From Tragulus kanchil (Eukaryota > Chordata > Mammalia > Artiodactyla > Tragulidae): 64,000 bases of DNA. The translations under genes were made by a program, and so were the position numbers. The DNA lies in NCBI GenBank assembly GCA_022376925.1, contig JAIOJX010000006.1, positions 61,589,394-61,653,393 of the forward strand, given 5' to 3'. Below, in pieces: positions 24,406 through 35,720 of this stretch (the stretch's first letter is position 1; each line of letters begins with the position of its first letter). The notes under the pieces are model-generated. The model was not told where the DNA came from. It saw only the letters and a list, made by a program, of their open reading frames with translations, and ran no database searches.

Positions 24406-26217
24406 CAACTCACATTTTGTGATATCTACTATCATTTTGGAAATGTTATCATTGAGGGAAACTCTGTAGGAATATAAAGGATGATTAGTATTTCTTGCAA
24501 ATTCATGTGAGTTTACAATTATCCCAATAGTTTCACTCAAAGTTAAAAAAAAAAAAACAGAGACAGGAGAAAATCTGAAAAGCACCCATAAAGAGAAGAC
24601 ACATTACACAGAGAGTAGCAAAGATAAGGTCGAAAGACTTTTATACAAAACAATCAACATTCAAAACACTGCAGCAATATTTTGTTTTAAAAGAAAAAAA
24701 TATGTACATAATTTTTAACTGTTTTAACTATCTTTAAAAGTTAAATGAAATAAATATGAGATATACAAAAGCAAGCATTCATCAACAGTTAGACACTTAT
24801 ATGTTTATTATAGGACATCCTCAGGTTGAGGAAAAATAATACAAAATGAAATTCAAATTTGCACAAAGTACACCAAAAATGGTATTAATTGTGTGAATAA
24901 ATGTAAAATATTTTCCTATTATTTAAATCTCTGCAAAATATAGTTGATTTTAAAGGAAACATAGTAAATCATTATAGAATATATAGCACATGTAGAATTA
25001 AAATGCATTATGACAATAACACAAAAACAAAGAGAATATAACATTACAAGGATTGCACACATGAAATAGTATGGGGATAGTCAAGTGAGATCCAAAAAAA
25101 GACATGTTAACAAGAGAGGTTAACCTAGAGCCTATTATACAGAATGAAGTTGTCATAAATAGACAAAAAAATATTGTATATATGCTATCTAGAAAGATAA
25201 TGTTGATGAACCTATTTGCAAAGCATTAACGGAGATAGAGACATAGAGGACAAACAGACTTGTAGACATGGTAGCAGAAGGAGAGGGAAGATTAATTGAA
25301 TGAGTATCATTGAAACATTCACTGCCATGTGTAAAATAAATAGCAAGTTGAATTTACTATATGATGCAAGAAGCTTAAGCCCAGTGGTCTTTGACAAGCT
25401 AGAGGGTTGGGGTGGGGTGAGAGGTGAGAGGAAGGCTCAAGAGGGAGGGGAAATATGTGTACTTATGGCTAATTTGTGTTGATGTATAGAAAATAGTACA
25501 ATATTGTAAAGCAATTATCCTCCAATTAAAAATAAATTTTAAAAAAGATCAACTCACATTTTGTGATATCTACTATCATTTTGGAAATGTTATCATTGAG
25601 GGAAACTCTGTAGGAATATAAAGGATGATTAGTATTTCTTGCAAATTCATGTGAGTTTACAATTATCCCAATAGTTTCACTCAAAGTTAAAAAAAAAAAA
25701 ACAGAGACAGGAGAAAATCTGAAAAGCACCCATAAAGAGAAGACACATTACACAGAGAGTAGCAAAGATAAGGTCGAAAGACTTTTATACAAAACAATCA
25801 ACATTCAAAACACTGCAGCAATATTTTGTTTTAAAAGAAAAAAATATGTACATAATTTTTAACTGTTTTAACTATCTTTAAAAGTTAAATGAAATAAATA
25901 TGAGATATACAAAAGCAAGCATTCATCAACAGTTAGACACTTATATGTTTATTATAGGACATCCTCAGGTTGAGGAAAAATAATACAAAATGAAATTCAA
26001 ATTTGCACAAAGTACACCAAAAATGGTATTAATTGTGTGAATAAATGTAAAATATTTTCCTATTATTTAAATCTCTGCAAAATATAGTTGATTTTAAAGG
26101 AAACATAGTAAATCATTATAGAATATATAGCACATGTAGAATTAAAATGCATTATGACAATAACACAAAAACAAAGAGAATATAACATTACAAGGATTGC
26201 ACACATGAAATAGTATG
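23961..26217. repeat. Tandem duplication 10 (23961-25073 / 25105-26217)
   Basis: Offset 1144 with no net indel. 25074-25104 is a 31-base filler. Two mismatches lie right at the start of copy 2 (25115-25116). Copy 1 ends beside ATGGGGATAG where the true continuation is ATGCTATCAA. Confidence 0.95.
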
Positions 26218-26300
26218 CTATCAAGTGGAGGCAGACTTTGATAAGTTAAACATAGGTACTATACATGCTAAATAATACACTAAAACAACACAACAAACAT
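24406..26300. other. Unassigned AT-rich DNA (partly redundant)
   Basis: After the L1 tail, no gene or nameable repeat is seen. 25105-25549 is the second copy of the L1 3' end, and 25550-26217 repeats 24406-25073. Contains 12-base A runs near 24545 and 25689. Confidence 0.5.
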
Positions 26301-27690
26301 TTGAGCTTAAGAAATATTAAAAAAAAATGAGAGGAAAGAAGTTACAGGAAAGACAAATGAAATACAAATAGCCAGATTGTTTACTTAAACATGGGCATAA
26401 CATTGAACTAATTAAATGTAAATATAATAAACACCTTAATTTAAAGACAGAGACTGTTAGATTGAATTTTAAAAAGCAATAATTTAACATTGCACTGGCT
26501 ACAAAGAATTCACTTAAAATATAGAGACATAAATGTATTAAAAAGTAAAACAAAGGGAAAGGATATATCAGGCAGGCATTAATAAAAATAAAGCTTATTT
26601 AGCTACATTAATGTAAAATACAATAGAGAGTACAAAGAATTATTATTTTGTATGAAGACATGCTTCCTAATAATGAAGGAGTGCATTCATAGAGAACCTG
26701 TAACAATTCTGTTTATAGACTAGGAGAGCTATATGAAGCAAATCGATACCAGTGTAAGAATATGCAAAAATATATCCACAATTATAATTTGAAATTCTAA
26801 TACTTCTGTCTGAATTATTAATAAAATAAATGGACAAAAATAGAGTAAAAGCATAAAAGATTTAAACAATATTATCCATAAGCTGAATCTCATAGACTTT
26901 TAAAGAACACTCCACCTAGCAACAAAAGAATACATATTCTTTTCATGTGCTTACTGAACATATTCTGAGTTATAACAAAAATCTCAATAAGTCTGTAAGA
27001 TTGAAGATCATACAAAGTGTTTACTTTGACCAAAATGGAATCATATTAAATAATTAAAGCAGAAGTGTCTCAATACTTTTAAATGTTCATAAGCTAAATA
27101 ATACAATTCAAGACAGAGAAGAAATCAAAAGATGAGTCAGAAAGTATTTTTTACTTAATAAACATAAAATGCAACATATAAAAACTTGCAATTATACAGT
27201 TTAAATTTCTTAAAAGAAAATTTTATAACAGTGACCATTTATTTTATAAAAAGGACTTCAAATAAGTGATCCTAATTTTCACTACATAAAACTAGAAAAA
27301 AGAAAAAAAAGGGTGTATGCAACCCAGAGAAAGTAAAATAAATAAAAAATAAGGCCTACAGCAGAAATAAGTGAAATAGAAACCAGAAGAAAAAAAAAGA
27401 AAGAAATCAGTGAAGCAAAATGTGAGATCAGTAAAACTGACAAACATCTAGATGGTAAAAGAAATAAACAAATTACTGATGCCAATGGAAGTGCAAGGAG
27501 ATTTAAGCATATTCACAATTATAACTGGATATTTCAATACCACTTTTCCAATAACTGATAGAGCAAGCAAACAGAAAATCAGTAGTTTTATAAATAACAT
27601 CAGTGCAAATTCTATAGGATATTTTTTAAAAAACAGCAGATGTTAAGAACAAACATATTCCAATAAATCTGACATACTCGATGAAACAGA
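26300..27690 (+). mobile_element. Old L1-type (L1M/HAL1-like) endonuclease-region fragment
   Basis: Diverged noncoding sequence whose word order follows ancient L1 ORF2: 'aaagacagagactgttagattg', then the block on 'ctacaaagaattcactt', 'gacataaatgtatt', 'tcaggcaggcatta'. Near 26900-27060 comes the 'agaatacatattcttttca ... accaaaatggaatcatatta' region. Assigned by pattern only; the right limit is masked by duplication 11. Confidence 0.5.
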
Positions 27691-27699
27691 CATGATTTG

Positions 27700-27905
27700 G
27701 GGAGTTTCCCTGGTGACTCAATGGTAGAGAATCTGCCTGCAATGAAGGAGGAGTGAATTCGACCCCTAGATTGGGAAGAGGGCATGGCAACCCACTCCAA
27801 TACTCTTGCCTGGAGAATTCCATGGTCAGAGGAGCCTGGTGCTCTATAGCTCATAGGGTCACATAGAGTTGTACACAACTGAAGTGACTAAACAGCAGCA
27901 TCTTC
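27700..27905 (+). mobile_element. Bov-tA SINE
   Basis: Plus-strand and essentially complete. It starts at the tRNA-like head (GTTTCCCTGGTGACTCAATG; B-box-like GAATTCGACCCC near 27754). Then comes the GGCATGGCAACCCACTCCAA body and AGTTGTACACAACTGAAGTG end at about 27890. Pol III boxes are recognisable though mutated. Copy at 28787-28992. Confidence 0.85.
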
Positions 27906-28158
27906 TGAGATGGTCTACATTCTGTGAAGTGTGTTTATCTGTAAATAAATCTATTTATATAAATAAATAAATATATTTAACTATAAATAAATCCACTTTT
28001 TCATCACCTCATCACCAAATTGTTTCACAATGAAGCAAGAATCTTAAATTCTATGTTATTATGAAAAACACTTTGGAAAAACAAACAAGAGAAAATGTCT
28101 GTTAATTCATTCTCTGAGGCAAGTAGTACTCTGCTTTAAAAAAAAAAAACTACACTAG

Positions 28159-28296
28159 CGTTTTCTGCCTTTTCCTCACTGCCCACCACGATGCCCCCCA
28201 CCACTCCCAGAGCTGCTCCACCTGCACTGTGCTCACTCTAAACTCCAGGATCCTACTAAGTTAGTGTTGCCATCATCTTCCTCCAGTTGCCATTGT
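28159..28296 (+). pseudogene. TPT1 pseudogene 5' UTR, extra copy from duplication 11
   Basis: Matches 29246-29383, the 5' UTR of the TPT1 retrocopy, and stops at the duplication join just before the start codon position. It is redundant, not a second retrocopy. Confidence 0.8.
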
Positions 28297-28786
28297 AACA
28301 CTTCCCCTGGAAATTAAATATTAAAGTGAATATTTTAAAAGCTTCAAATAAATAATTTCACTAAAAATAAAAACAAAAGAAAAAAAGAAAAAAAAAGGGT
28401 GTATGCAACCCAAAAAAAAGAAAAAAAAATAAAAAAAAAGGCCTACAGCAGAAATAAGTGAAATAGAAACCAGAAGAAAAAAAAAGAAAGAAATCAGTGA
28501 AGCAAAATGTGAGATCAGTAAAACTGACAAACATCTAGATGGTAAAAGAAATAAACAAATTACTGATGCCAATGGAAGTGCAAGGAGATTTAAGCATATT
28601 CACAATTATAACTGGATATTTCAATACCACTTTTCCAATAACTGATAGAGCAAGCAAACAGAAAATCAGTAGTTTTATAAATAACATCAGTGCAAATTCT
28701 ATAGGATATTTTTTAAAAAACAGCAGATGTTAAGAACAAACATATTCCAATAAATCTGACATACTCGATGAAACAGACATGATTCG

Positions 28787-28992
28787 GGGAGTTTCCCTGG
28801 TGACTCAATGGTAGAGAATCTGCCTGCAATGAAGGAGGAGTGAATTCGACCCCTAGATTGGGAAGAGGGCATGGCAACCCACTCCAATACTCTTGCCTGG
28901 AGAATTCCATGGTCAGAGGAGCCTGGTGCTCTATAGCTCATAGGGTCACACAGAGTTGTACACAACTGAAGTGACTAAACAGCAGCATCTTC
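28787..28992 (+). mobile_element. Bov-tA SINE, second copy from duplication 11
   Basis: Same element as 27700-27905, with two transitions (positions 28785 just outside and 28951 inside). Confidence 0.85.
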
Positions 28993-29245
28993 TGAGATGG
29001 TCTACATTCTGTGAAGTGTGTTTATCTGTAAATAAATCTATTTATATAAATAAATAAATATATTTAACTATAAATAAATCCACTTTTTCATCACCTCATC
29101 ACCAAATTGTTTCACAATGAAGCAAGAATCTTAAATTCTATGTTATTATGAAAAACACTTTGGAAAAACAAACAAGAGAAAATGTCTGTTAATTCATTCT
29201 CTGAGGCAAGTAGTACTCTGCTTTAAAAAAAAAAAACTAGACTAG

Positions 29246-30140
29246 CTTTTTCTGCCTTTTCCTCACTGCCCACCACGATGCCCCCCACCACTCCCAGAGC
29301 TGCTCCACCTGCACTGTGCTCACTCTAAACTCCAGGATCCTACTAAGTTAGTGTTGCCATCATCTTCCTCCAGTTGCCATTGTGATTATCTACTGGGACC
29401 TCAACACCCATGATGAGACGTTCTCTGACATCTACAAGGTCTGGAAGGTGGCAGAAAGGTAGTGTGTGGAGGTGGAGGGAATATGTTCAGTAGGACAAAG
29501 GATAACATTGAAGACTCGCCCATTGGTAGAAATGCCTCTGCTGAAGATCACAAGGGTGAAGGTCCTGAAAGCACAGTAATTACTAGTGCTAATGCTAATA
29601 TTGTCACGAACCATCAGTTACAGAAAATCAGCTTCACAAAAGAAGCCTGCAAGAAGTACATCAACAATTATATGAAATCAATCAAAGGGAAATCTAAAGA
29701 ATAGAGTCCAGAAAGCATAAAACCTTTTTATGCCAGCAGCTACAGAACAAATCAAGCACACCCTTGCTAATTTCAGAAACTATCAGTTTTTTATCGGTAA
29801 AAACATGAATCCAGATGGCATGATTGCTATACTGGGCTAATGTGAGGCTGGTGTGACCCCATATATGATTTCCTTTAAGGATGGTTTAGAGATGGAAAAA
29901 TGCTAACAAAATTGGCAGTTATTTTGGATCAGTCACGTTTTGTCATAACTCTGTGTCTGATGATTTCATACATATAACACCAAGACTTAGACAAAAGATA
30001 CTGATGTCATTCCATCTCTTCATTCGTTTTGAATATTGATTTATTTGGTGCAGAGGCATTGTCTTTGAGAAAACATGTCATGTTAGGCTGTCTAAAAATG
30101 CATTTAAACTAATTTGAGAGAACACCTCTTAGTTTAATAT
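29246..30140 (+). pseudogene. TPT1: Processed pseudogene of TPT1 (TCTP)
   Basis: TPT1 encodes translationally controlled tumour protein, an abundant 172-residue cytosolic protein; its mRNA starts with a 5'TOP tract. This copy is intronless and starts at CTTTTTCTGCC (29246), matching the mRNA cap site. It runs through the 5' UTR, a coding-equivalent 29382-29906, and the 3' UTR to about 30140. The initiator is GTG, not ATG (29382). TAG at 29460 ends the first frame. A frameshift near 29480 opens a frame that includes [20 protein letters not shown] and [10 protein letters not shown] and is closed by TAG at 29702. A further frameshift and stop follow before the recognisable GLEMEKC-TAA end at 29901-29906. 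No poly-A tail or clear target-site duplication is seen. It is non-functional as a protein gene. Confidence 0.93.
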
Positions 30141-30440
30141 ATCATATCTAAAACTATAAAAAACTCATATCTAAACCCATCTCTTCCTGGAATAGCTAGA
30201 GCCTGGGTGTAGAACACCACTAGAAAGCACCTTCAAATAAAGTCCAGAGTGAAGCCACTTCCAGGACTTGGAATATACAAGAATCACAAGTAACTGAGTT
30301 GAAGTAAAGGGAAAGAACATTCTCATGACAGTGCCAACATTTACAGTGGATTGCTTGCACATTTTGTCCCCTACAAGTGGAAATAGTTAATCTGAAAGAG
30401 ATTACCAAAAGAAGAAAGAGGCTAATAAATTTGGAAGCAA
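30141..30440. other. Unassigned DNA after the TPT1 pseudogene
   Basis: No gene or nameable repeat. A 16-base A run at about 30440 precedes L1-like sequence. Confidence 0.5.
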
Positions 30441-30512
30441 AAAAAAAAAAAAAATCTACAGACTAGTATCTCTCATGAATGCAAATGAAAATATTTCAAA
30501 ATTTTAGCAAGT

Positions 30513-30850
30513 AGGATCCATCATCTTTTTTTTTTTTTTTGGTAGGCGGGTGGGTTGGGGAGGGAGGGGGGCAGGCGGGCCACTTCTACTGGTCTTTCAT
30601 TTCTATATTTTCATACATCTTTGTTCTTTGGCCCATATGGGCCTCCCATCATGGTGGCCTCCGTTGCTGCAGAACACTGGCTCTGGGCGCATGCACTCCA
30701 GAGCTCTGGCTCGGTAATTGGACACATTGGTCCAGCTGCTCCGTGGCACGTGGGATCTTCCCAGGCTAAGGATCAAACTGGCGCCCCTTGCACTGCAAGG
30801 TGGTGTCCTTACCCACTGGACCACCAGGGAAGTCCAGGATCCATCATCTT
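30513..30850 (-). mobile_element. CHR-2-type SINE with perfect 15-base TSD
   Basis: SINE body 30528-30835 on the minus strand, flanked by AGGATCCATCATCTT at 30513-30527 and 30836-30850. The head (revcomp of GGACTTCCCTGGTGGTCCAG) is at the right, the A-tail (T run) and G-rich 3' segment at the left. B-box region near 30770. A relatively intact copy that inserted into L1 ORF2. Single copy in the window, lying between duplications. Confidence 0.92.
30548..30571 (+). other. G-quadruplex motif in SINE 3' tail
   Basis: Five G runs of three or more (30548-50, 30552-54, 30557-60, 30562-64, 30566-71) separated by loops of 1-2 bases fit the standard G3+ quadruplex pattern. The SINE's own strand is C-rich here. 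The related SINE at 54481 has the matching C-rich tail at 54733-54779. Confidence 0.7.
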
Positions 30851-30976
30851 AAACAATTATTATATCCAAGTAAGTCGTATGCCAGAAATTCAAGAACAAC
30901 TAAATACTTAAAATGCAATCAGTGTAGCTCAGTACAAGAATAGATTTAAAAAGAAAATCTTTATGATGATCATCTT

Positions 30977-31172
30977 TATCCCTGGGGGCTCAGATGGTAA
31001 AGAATTTGCCTGCAGTGCAGGACACCTGGGTTTGATGTCTGGGTGGAGAAGACACTCAGGAGAGGGGAATGGTTACCCACTCCAGTATTCTTTCCTGGAG
31101 AATTCCATGGACAGAGAAGACTGGCAAGTGACAGTCCATGGAGTCACAAAGAGTTGGATATGACTTAGCAAC
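30977..31172 (+). mobile_element. Bov-tA SINE
   Basis: Plus-strand. Head CTGGGGGCTCAGATGGTAAA at 30982, body TTACCCACTCCAGTATTCTT at 31073, tail GAGTTGGATATGACTTAGCA at 31151. Inserted in L1 ORF2. Duplication 12 begins inside it at 31073, so its 3' half recurs at 32271-32370 without a head. Confidence 0.85.
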
Positions 31173-33464
31173 TAACATATTCACTTTATAAATACAGAAA
31201 CAACTTTTGAAAAATTTCAACATCCACTCCTTATAAAAACTTACAGAAAACTAGATGAAAACTTTCTCAATCTGACAAAGAGGATCTATAAAATTCAACA
31301 GCAATTATAATGTTAATAGTGAAAGACCAGATGATTTACTCAAAAAAAGTCAGGTATAAGGCATGAATGGCTATTCACATCATTTCTATTCAATATTGTA
31401 CTGGATGTTCTTTCCAGAGAACAAGAGAAAGCAAATATATAAAATGCAGTTAGACTGGAAAGCTAAAGAAAAATTTTGTTCATAAAAATAATTGTCTACC
31501 TGAAAAATTCTATGGAACAACTAAAACACTAACTATAAATAATAAATATGTTTACATGACACAAAATTAGTTATGTTTTTCTATATAAAAAATGAATAAT
31601 CTAAAACTGAAATTAAGATTAACTTTTGCAAGTCTCAAAACCAGAGACCTGTACACTTAAAAGTACAATTCATGAACAATAGTGAGAAAATTTTAACGTA
31701 TTTCTCTTGACTCATGAAACGTAACACACACAATCAATAGGGATGTAGATTTAAATGACACAATAAATTTGGCAGCATATGGTCTTATACATGAGAACAC
31801 TTATCCAACAAGTGCAGAGGAGATATTCTCTTCAATGGAGAAAGTAGCATAGACATATGTGCACTATAATCTGTAAAATATATAACTGGTGAGAAGTTGC
31901 TATATAGCACAGAGAGCCCAGCTAGTTGCTCTGCAATGATATAGAAGAGTTAGATGAAGGGAGGGGAGAGAAATTCAGGAGGGGAGTGATATATGTATAA
32001 TGATGGCTATTTGGCATTTTACTGAAGAGAACAACACAGCATTATAAAGCAGTTTTCCTCCAATTAAAAATAAACATAAGAAAAATAAAATAAAATACTG
32101 ATGCTCATATTTTCCTAAATTCTCATTGACTCTTTTTTCATCATTTTCTATTTCATTTCATGGATAGCAAATGTATTTGTTGAATATCTGGCCCCTTGAA
32201 TGTGTTTGTCTTCTTAACACATCAGTTTTATTTTGGTTAGTCAACCATTCCCCATTTACTACAGACCATTTTACCCACTCCAGTATTCTTTCCTGGAGAA
32301 TTCCATGGACAGAGAAGACTGGCAAGTGACAGTCCATGGAGTCACAAAGAGTTGGATATGACTTAGCAACTAACATATTCACTTTATAAATACAGAAACA
32401 ACTTTTGAAAAATTTCAACATCCACTCCTTATAAAAACTTACAGAAAACTAGATGAAAACTTTCTCAATCTGACAAAGAGGATCTATAAAATTCAACAGC
32501 AATTATAATGTTAATAGTGAAAGACCAGATGATTTACTCAAAAAAAGTCAGGTATAAGGCATGAATGGCTATTCACATCATTTCTATTCAATATTGTACT
32601 GGATGTTCTTTCCAGAGAACAAGAGAAAGCAAATATATAAAATGCAGTTAGACTGGAAAGCTAAAGAAAAATTTTGTTCATAAAAATAATTGTCTACCTG
32701 AAAAATTCTATGGAACAACTAAAACACTAACTATAAATAATAAATATGTTTACATGACACAAAATTAGTTATGTTTTTCTATATAAAAAATGAATAATCT
32801 AAAACTGAAATTAAGATTAACTTTTGCAAGTCTCAAAACCAGAGACCTGTACACTTAAAAGTACAATTCATGAACAATAGTGAGAAAATTTTAACGTATT
32901 TCTCTTGACTCATGAAACGTAACACACACAATCAATAGGGATGTAGATTTAAATGACACAATAAATTTGGCAGCATATGGTCTTATACATGAGAACACTT
33001 ATCCAACAAGTGCAGAGGAGATATTCTCTTCAATGGAGAAAGTAGCATAGACATATGTGCACTATAATCTGTAAAATATATAACTGGTGAGAAGTTGCTA
33101 TATAGCACAGAGAGCCCAGCTAGTTGCTCTGCAATGATATAGAAGAGTTAGATGAAGGGAGGGGAGAGAAATTCAGGAGGGGAGTGATATATGTATAATG
33201 ATGGCTATTTGGCATTTTACTGAAGAGAACAACACAGCATTATAAAGCAGTTTTCCTCCAATTAAAAATAAACATAAGAAAAATAAAATAAAATACTGAT
33301 GCTCATATTTTCCTAAATTCTCATTGACTCTTTTTTCATCATTTTCTATTTCATTTCATGGATAGCAAATGTATTTGTTGAATATCTGGTCCCTTGAATG
33401 TGTTTGTCTTCTTAACACATCAGTTTTATTTTGGTTAGTCAACCATTCACCATTTAATACAGAC
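31073..33464. repeat. Tandem duplication 12 (31073-32266 / 32271-33464)
   Basis: Offset 1198 with no net indel; 4-base filler CATT at the join. The last 80 bases of copy 1 carry three differences (near 32193, 32251 and 32259) while the interior matches. Copy 2 starts in mid-Bov-tA. Confidence 0.95.
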
Positions 33465-35332
33465 TTTGTAGAACTATAAATTAAGATCCCTGCCTTCTCC
33501 TAGCAAAAGAATAGACATATAGTGTCTAAGCTAGGCAAATCATACTCTCTCTTATGACAGGAATCCAAGGGAATCAAGGAAATAGAAATGTGTAGATCAT
33601 AGTCACTTGAAGGTAGCATCTCTGCAAAAAATAATACTTACTGTCTGATTCTGCTTTTATTCTATTTCTTTTTTTTAAGATATTTTCAGTTTATTTCCAT
33701 ATACCAAATTCAAAGACTATAAACGTTAAATATATGTCAGTGGTTTGGATATAATCATCATTGGGTGAAATGCCAACAATTTGAGTTAACTTTTTTCAGA
33801 ACTTCTTCTGAATTTTATTTTATTTTTTATACATTTATAATTTTTTGTTTGATGGATAATTTCTTTACAGAATTTTGTTGTTTTCTGTCAAATATCAACA
33901 TAAATCACTCAAAAGCACTCATATGCCCCCCAAATGTTTTCCTATCTACCCTCTTCCTTTTGTCCAGGTTGTTACAGAACCCTTGATGGGTTCCCTGATT
34001 TATACAGCAAATACCCTTTGACTATTTTACATATGGTGATGTAAGTTTCCATGTTACTCACTCCATATATCTCACCCTATCCTTCCCTCACTTCCCTCAT
34101 GACCATAAGTCGGTTTTCTATGTTGTTTCTCTATTGTTGTCTTCCAAGTAAATTCAGCAGGAGTTGTATAGTGTCCAGACTCACATTTAGGCCTTTACTC
34201 CATTTGAGTTTATATAGAAGTTGCTACAGAGAGCCCAGCTAGTTGCTCTGCAATGATATAGAAGAGTTAGATGAAGGGAGGGGAGAGAAATTCAGGAGGG
34301 GAGTGATATATGTATAATGATGGCTATTTGGCATTTTACTGAAGAGAACAACACAGCATTATAAAGCAGTTTTCCTCCAATTAAAAATAAACATAAGAAA
34401 AATAAAATAAAATACTGATGCTCATATTTTCCTAAATTCTCATTGACTCTTTTTTCATCATTTTCTATTTCATTTCATGGATAGCAAATGTATTTGTTGA
34501 ATATCTGGTCCCTTGAATGTGTTTGTCTTCTTAACACATCAGTTTTATTTTGGTTAGTCAACCATTCACCATTTAATACAGACTTTGTAGAACTATAAAT
34601 TAAGATCCCTGCCTTCTCCTAGCAAAAGAATAGACATATAGTGTCTAAGCTAGGCAAATCATACTCTCTCTTATGACAGGAATCCAAGGGAATCAAGGAA
34701 ATAGAAATGTGTAGATCATAGTCACTTGAAGGTAGCATCTCTGCAAAAAATAATACTTACTGTCTGATTCTGCTTTTATTCTATTTCTTTTTTTTAAGAT
34801 ATTTTCAGTTTATTTCCATATACCAAATTCAAAGACTATAAACGTTAAATATATGTCAGTGGTTTGGATATAATCATCATTGGGTGAAATGCCAACAATT
34901 TGAGTTAACTTTTTTCAGAACTTCTTCTGAATTTTATTTTATTTTTTATACATTTATAATTTTTTGTTTGATGGATAATTTCTTTACAGAATTTTGTTGT
35001 TTTCTGTCAAATATCAACATAAATCACTCAAAAGCACTCATATGCCCCCCAAATGTTTTCCTATCTACCCTCTTCCTTTTGTCCAGGTTGTTACAGAACC
35101 CTTGATGGGTTCCCTGATTTATACAGCAAATACCCTTTGACTATTTTACATATGGTGATGTAAGTTTCCATGTTACTCACTCCATATATCTCACCCTATC
35201 CTTCCCTCACTTCCCTCATGACCATAAGTTGGTTTTCTATGTTGTTTCTCCATTGTTGTCTTCCAAGTAAATTCAGCAGGAGTTGTATAGTGTCCAGACT
35301 CACATTTAGGCCTTTACTCCATTTGAGTTTAT
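33091..35332. repeat. Tandem duplication 13 (33091-34213 / 34217-35332)
   Basis: Offset 1119; 7 bases are missing at the very start of copy 2 (near 34225). Interior differences are C34111/T35230 and T34132/C35251, both transitions. Its first copy overlaps the second copy of duplication 12, so 33091-33464 exists three times. Confidence 0.95.
33294..33830. other. Unassigned DNA
   Basis: Between the plus-strand L1 tail and the minus-strand L1 tail; no gene or repeat identified. Repeated at about 34413-34949 by duplication 13. Confidence 0.45.
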
Positions 35333-35690
35333 TTTTGTGTATGTTAAAAATTATCTAATTTTATCTATTTTACATGTGTGTGCTCAGTTACTCAGGCATG
35401 TCTAGCTATTTGTAATCCTATGGACGATAGCCTATCAGTCCCTTCTGTTCATGGAATTCTTCAGGCAAGAATACTGGAGTGGGTTGCCATTTCCTCTTCC
35501 AAGGAATCTTCCTGACCCAGTTATAGAACCTGCATCTCTTGTGATTCCTGCACTGCAGGTGGATTCTTTTATCACTGAGCAACCTCGGATAGCTGTCCAG
35601 TTTTCCCAGCACTGTTTGTTGAAAAGACTGACTTTCCAATATTGTGTAGTCTTGCCTCCTTTGTCATTTTGACAATATTGATTTTGATAT
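33831..35690 (-). mobile_element. Minus-strand L1, 3' end to ORF2 C-terminal part
   Basis: The 3' UTR is at about 33831-34170 (revcomp of the L1 tail: TTACAGAATTTTGTTGTTTT near the left; GTTTCCATGTTACTCACTCC in the middle). After an internal deletion comes ORF2 sequence (TTTAGGCCTTTACTCCATTT, then TCCAGTTTTCCCAGCACTGT at 35596). Duplication 13 makes the 3' UTR appear twice (second at 34950-35290). A Bov-tA SINE interrupts it at 35379-35590. No open frame. Confidence 0.7.
35379..35590 (-). mobile_element. Bov-tA SINE inserted in L1
   Basis: Minus-strand: 3' end at left (GTGCTCAGTTACTCAGGCAT), body TTCAGGCAAGAATACTGGAG at 35460, tRNA-like head at right (CTGCACTGCAGGTGGATTCT, then ATCACTGAGCAACC). 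It splits the L1 phrase ending TTTTACATG from its continuation AGCTGTCCAG. Confidence 0.85.
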
Positions 35691-35720
35691 TGGTTTCCTC
35701 AAGTAATTAGTGAATCATAT

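Larger units (their letters stand above)
27240..29383. repeat. Tandem duplication 11 (about 27240-28296 / 28310-29383)
   Basis: Core offset 1086-1087. The start of copy 2 is strongly corrupted: 28310-28400 tracks 27240-27330 but with dropped bases, and then many G and T positions read as A (28411-28440). Away from the edge the copies agree, apart from T27698/C28785, T27864/C28951 and changes near 28154/29240. Confidence 0.9.
30440..32095 (+). mobile_element. L1 ORF2 to 3' end, interrupted by two SINEs
   Basis: Starts with an ORF2 block (CTACAGACTAGTATCTCTCA at 30457). It is interrupted by a CHR-2 SINE (30528-30835) and a Bov-tA (30977-31172), then resumes at about 31185 as ORF2 thumb-region sequence. 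The 3' UTR (31815-32075) ends CCTCCAATTAAAAATAAA. Duplication 12 repeats 31185-32095 at 32383-33293, and duplication 13 repeats the last part again at about 34226-34413. No open frame. Confidence 0.7.

Noticed and set aside
29462..29704. Small expressed protein gene with acidic and lysine-rich sequence
   Set aside because: It is the mid-part of the TPT1 retrocopy in a shifted frame, lacking the original start and the C-terminal third.
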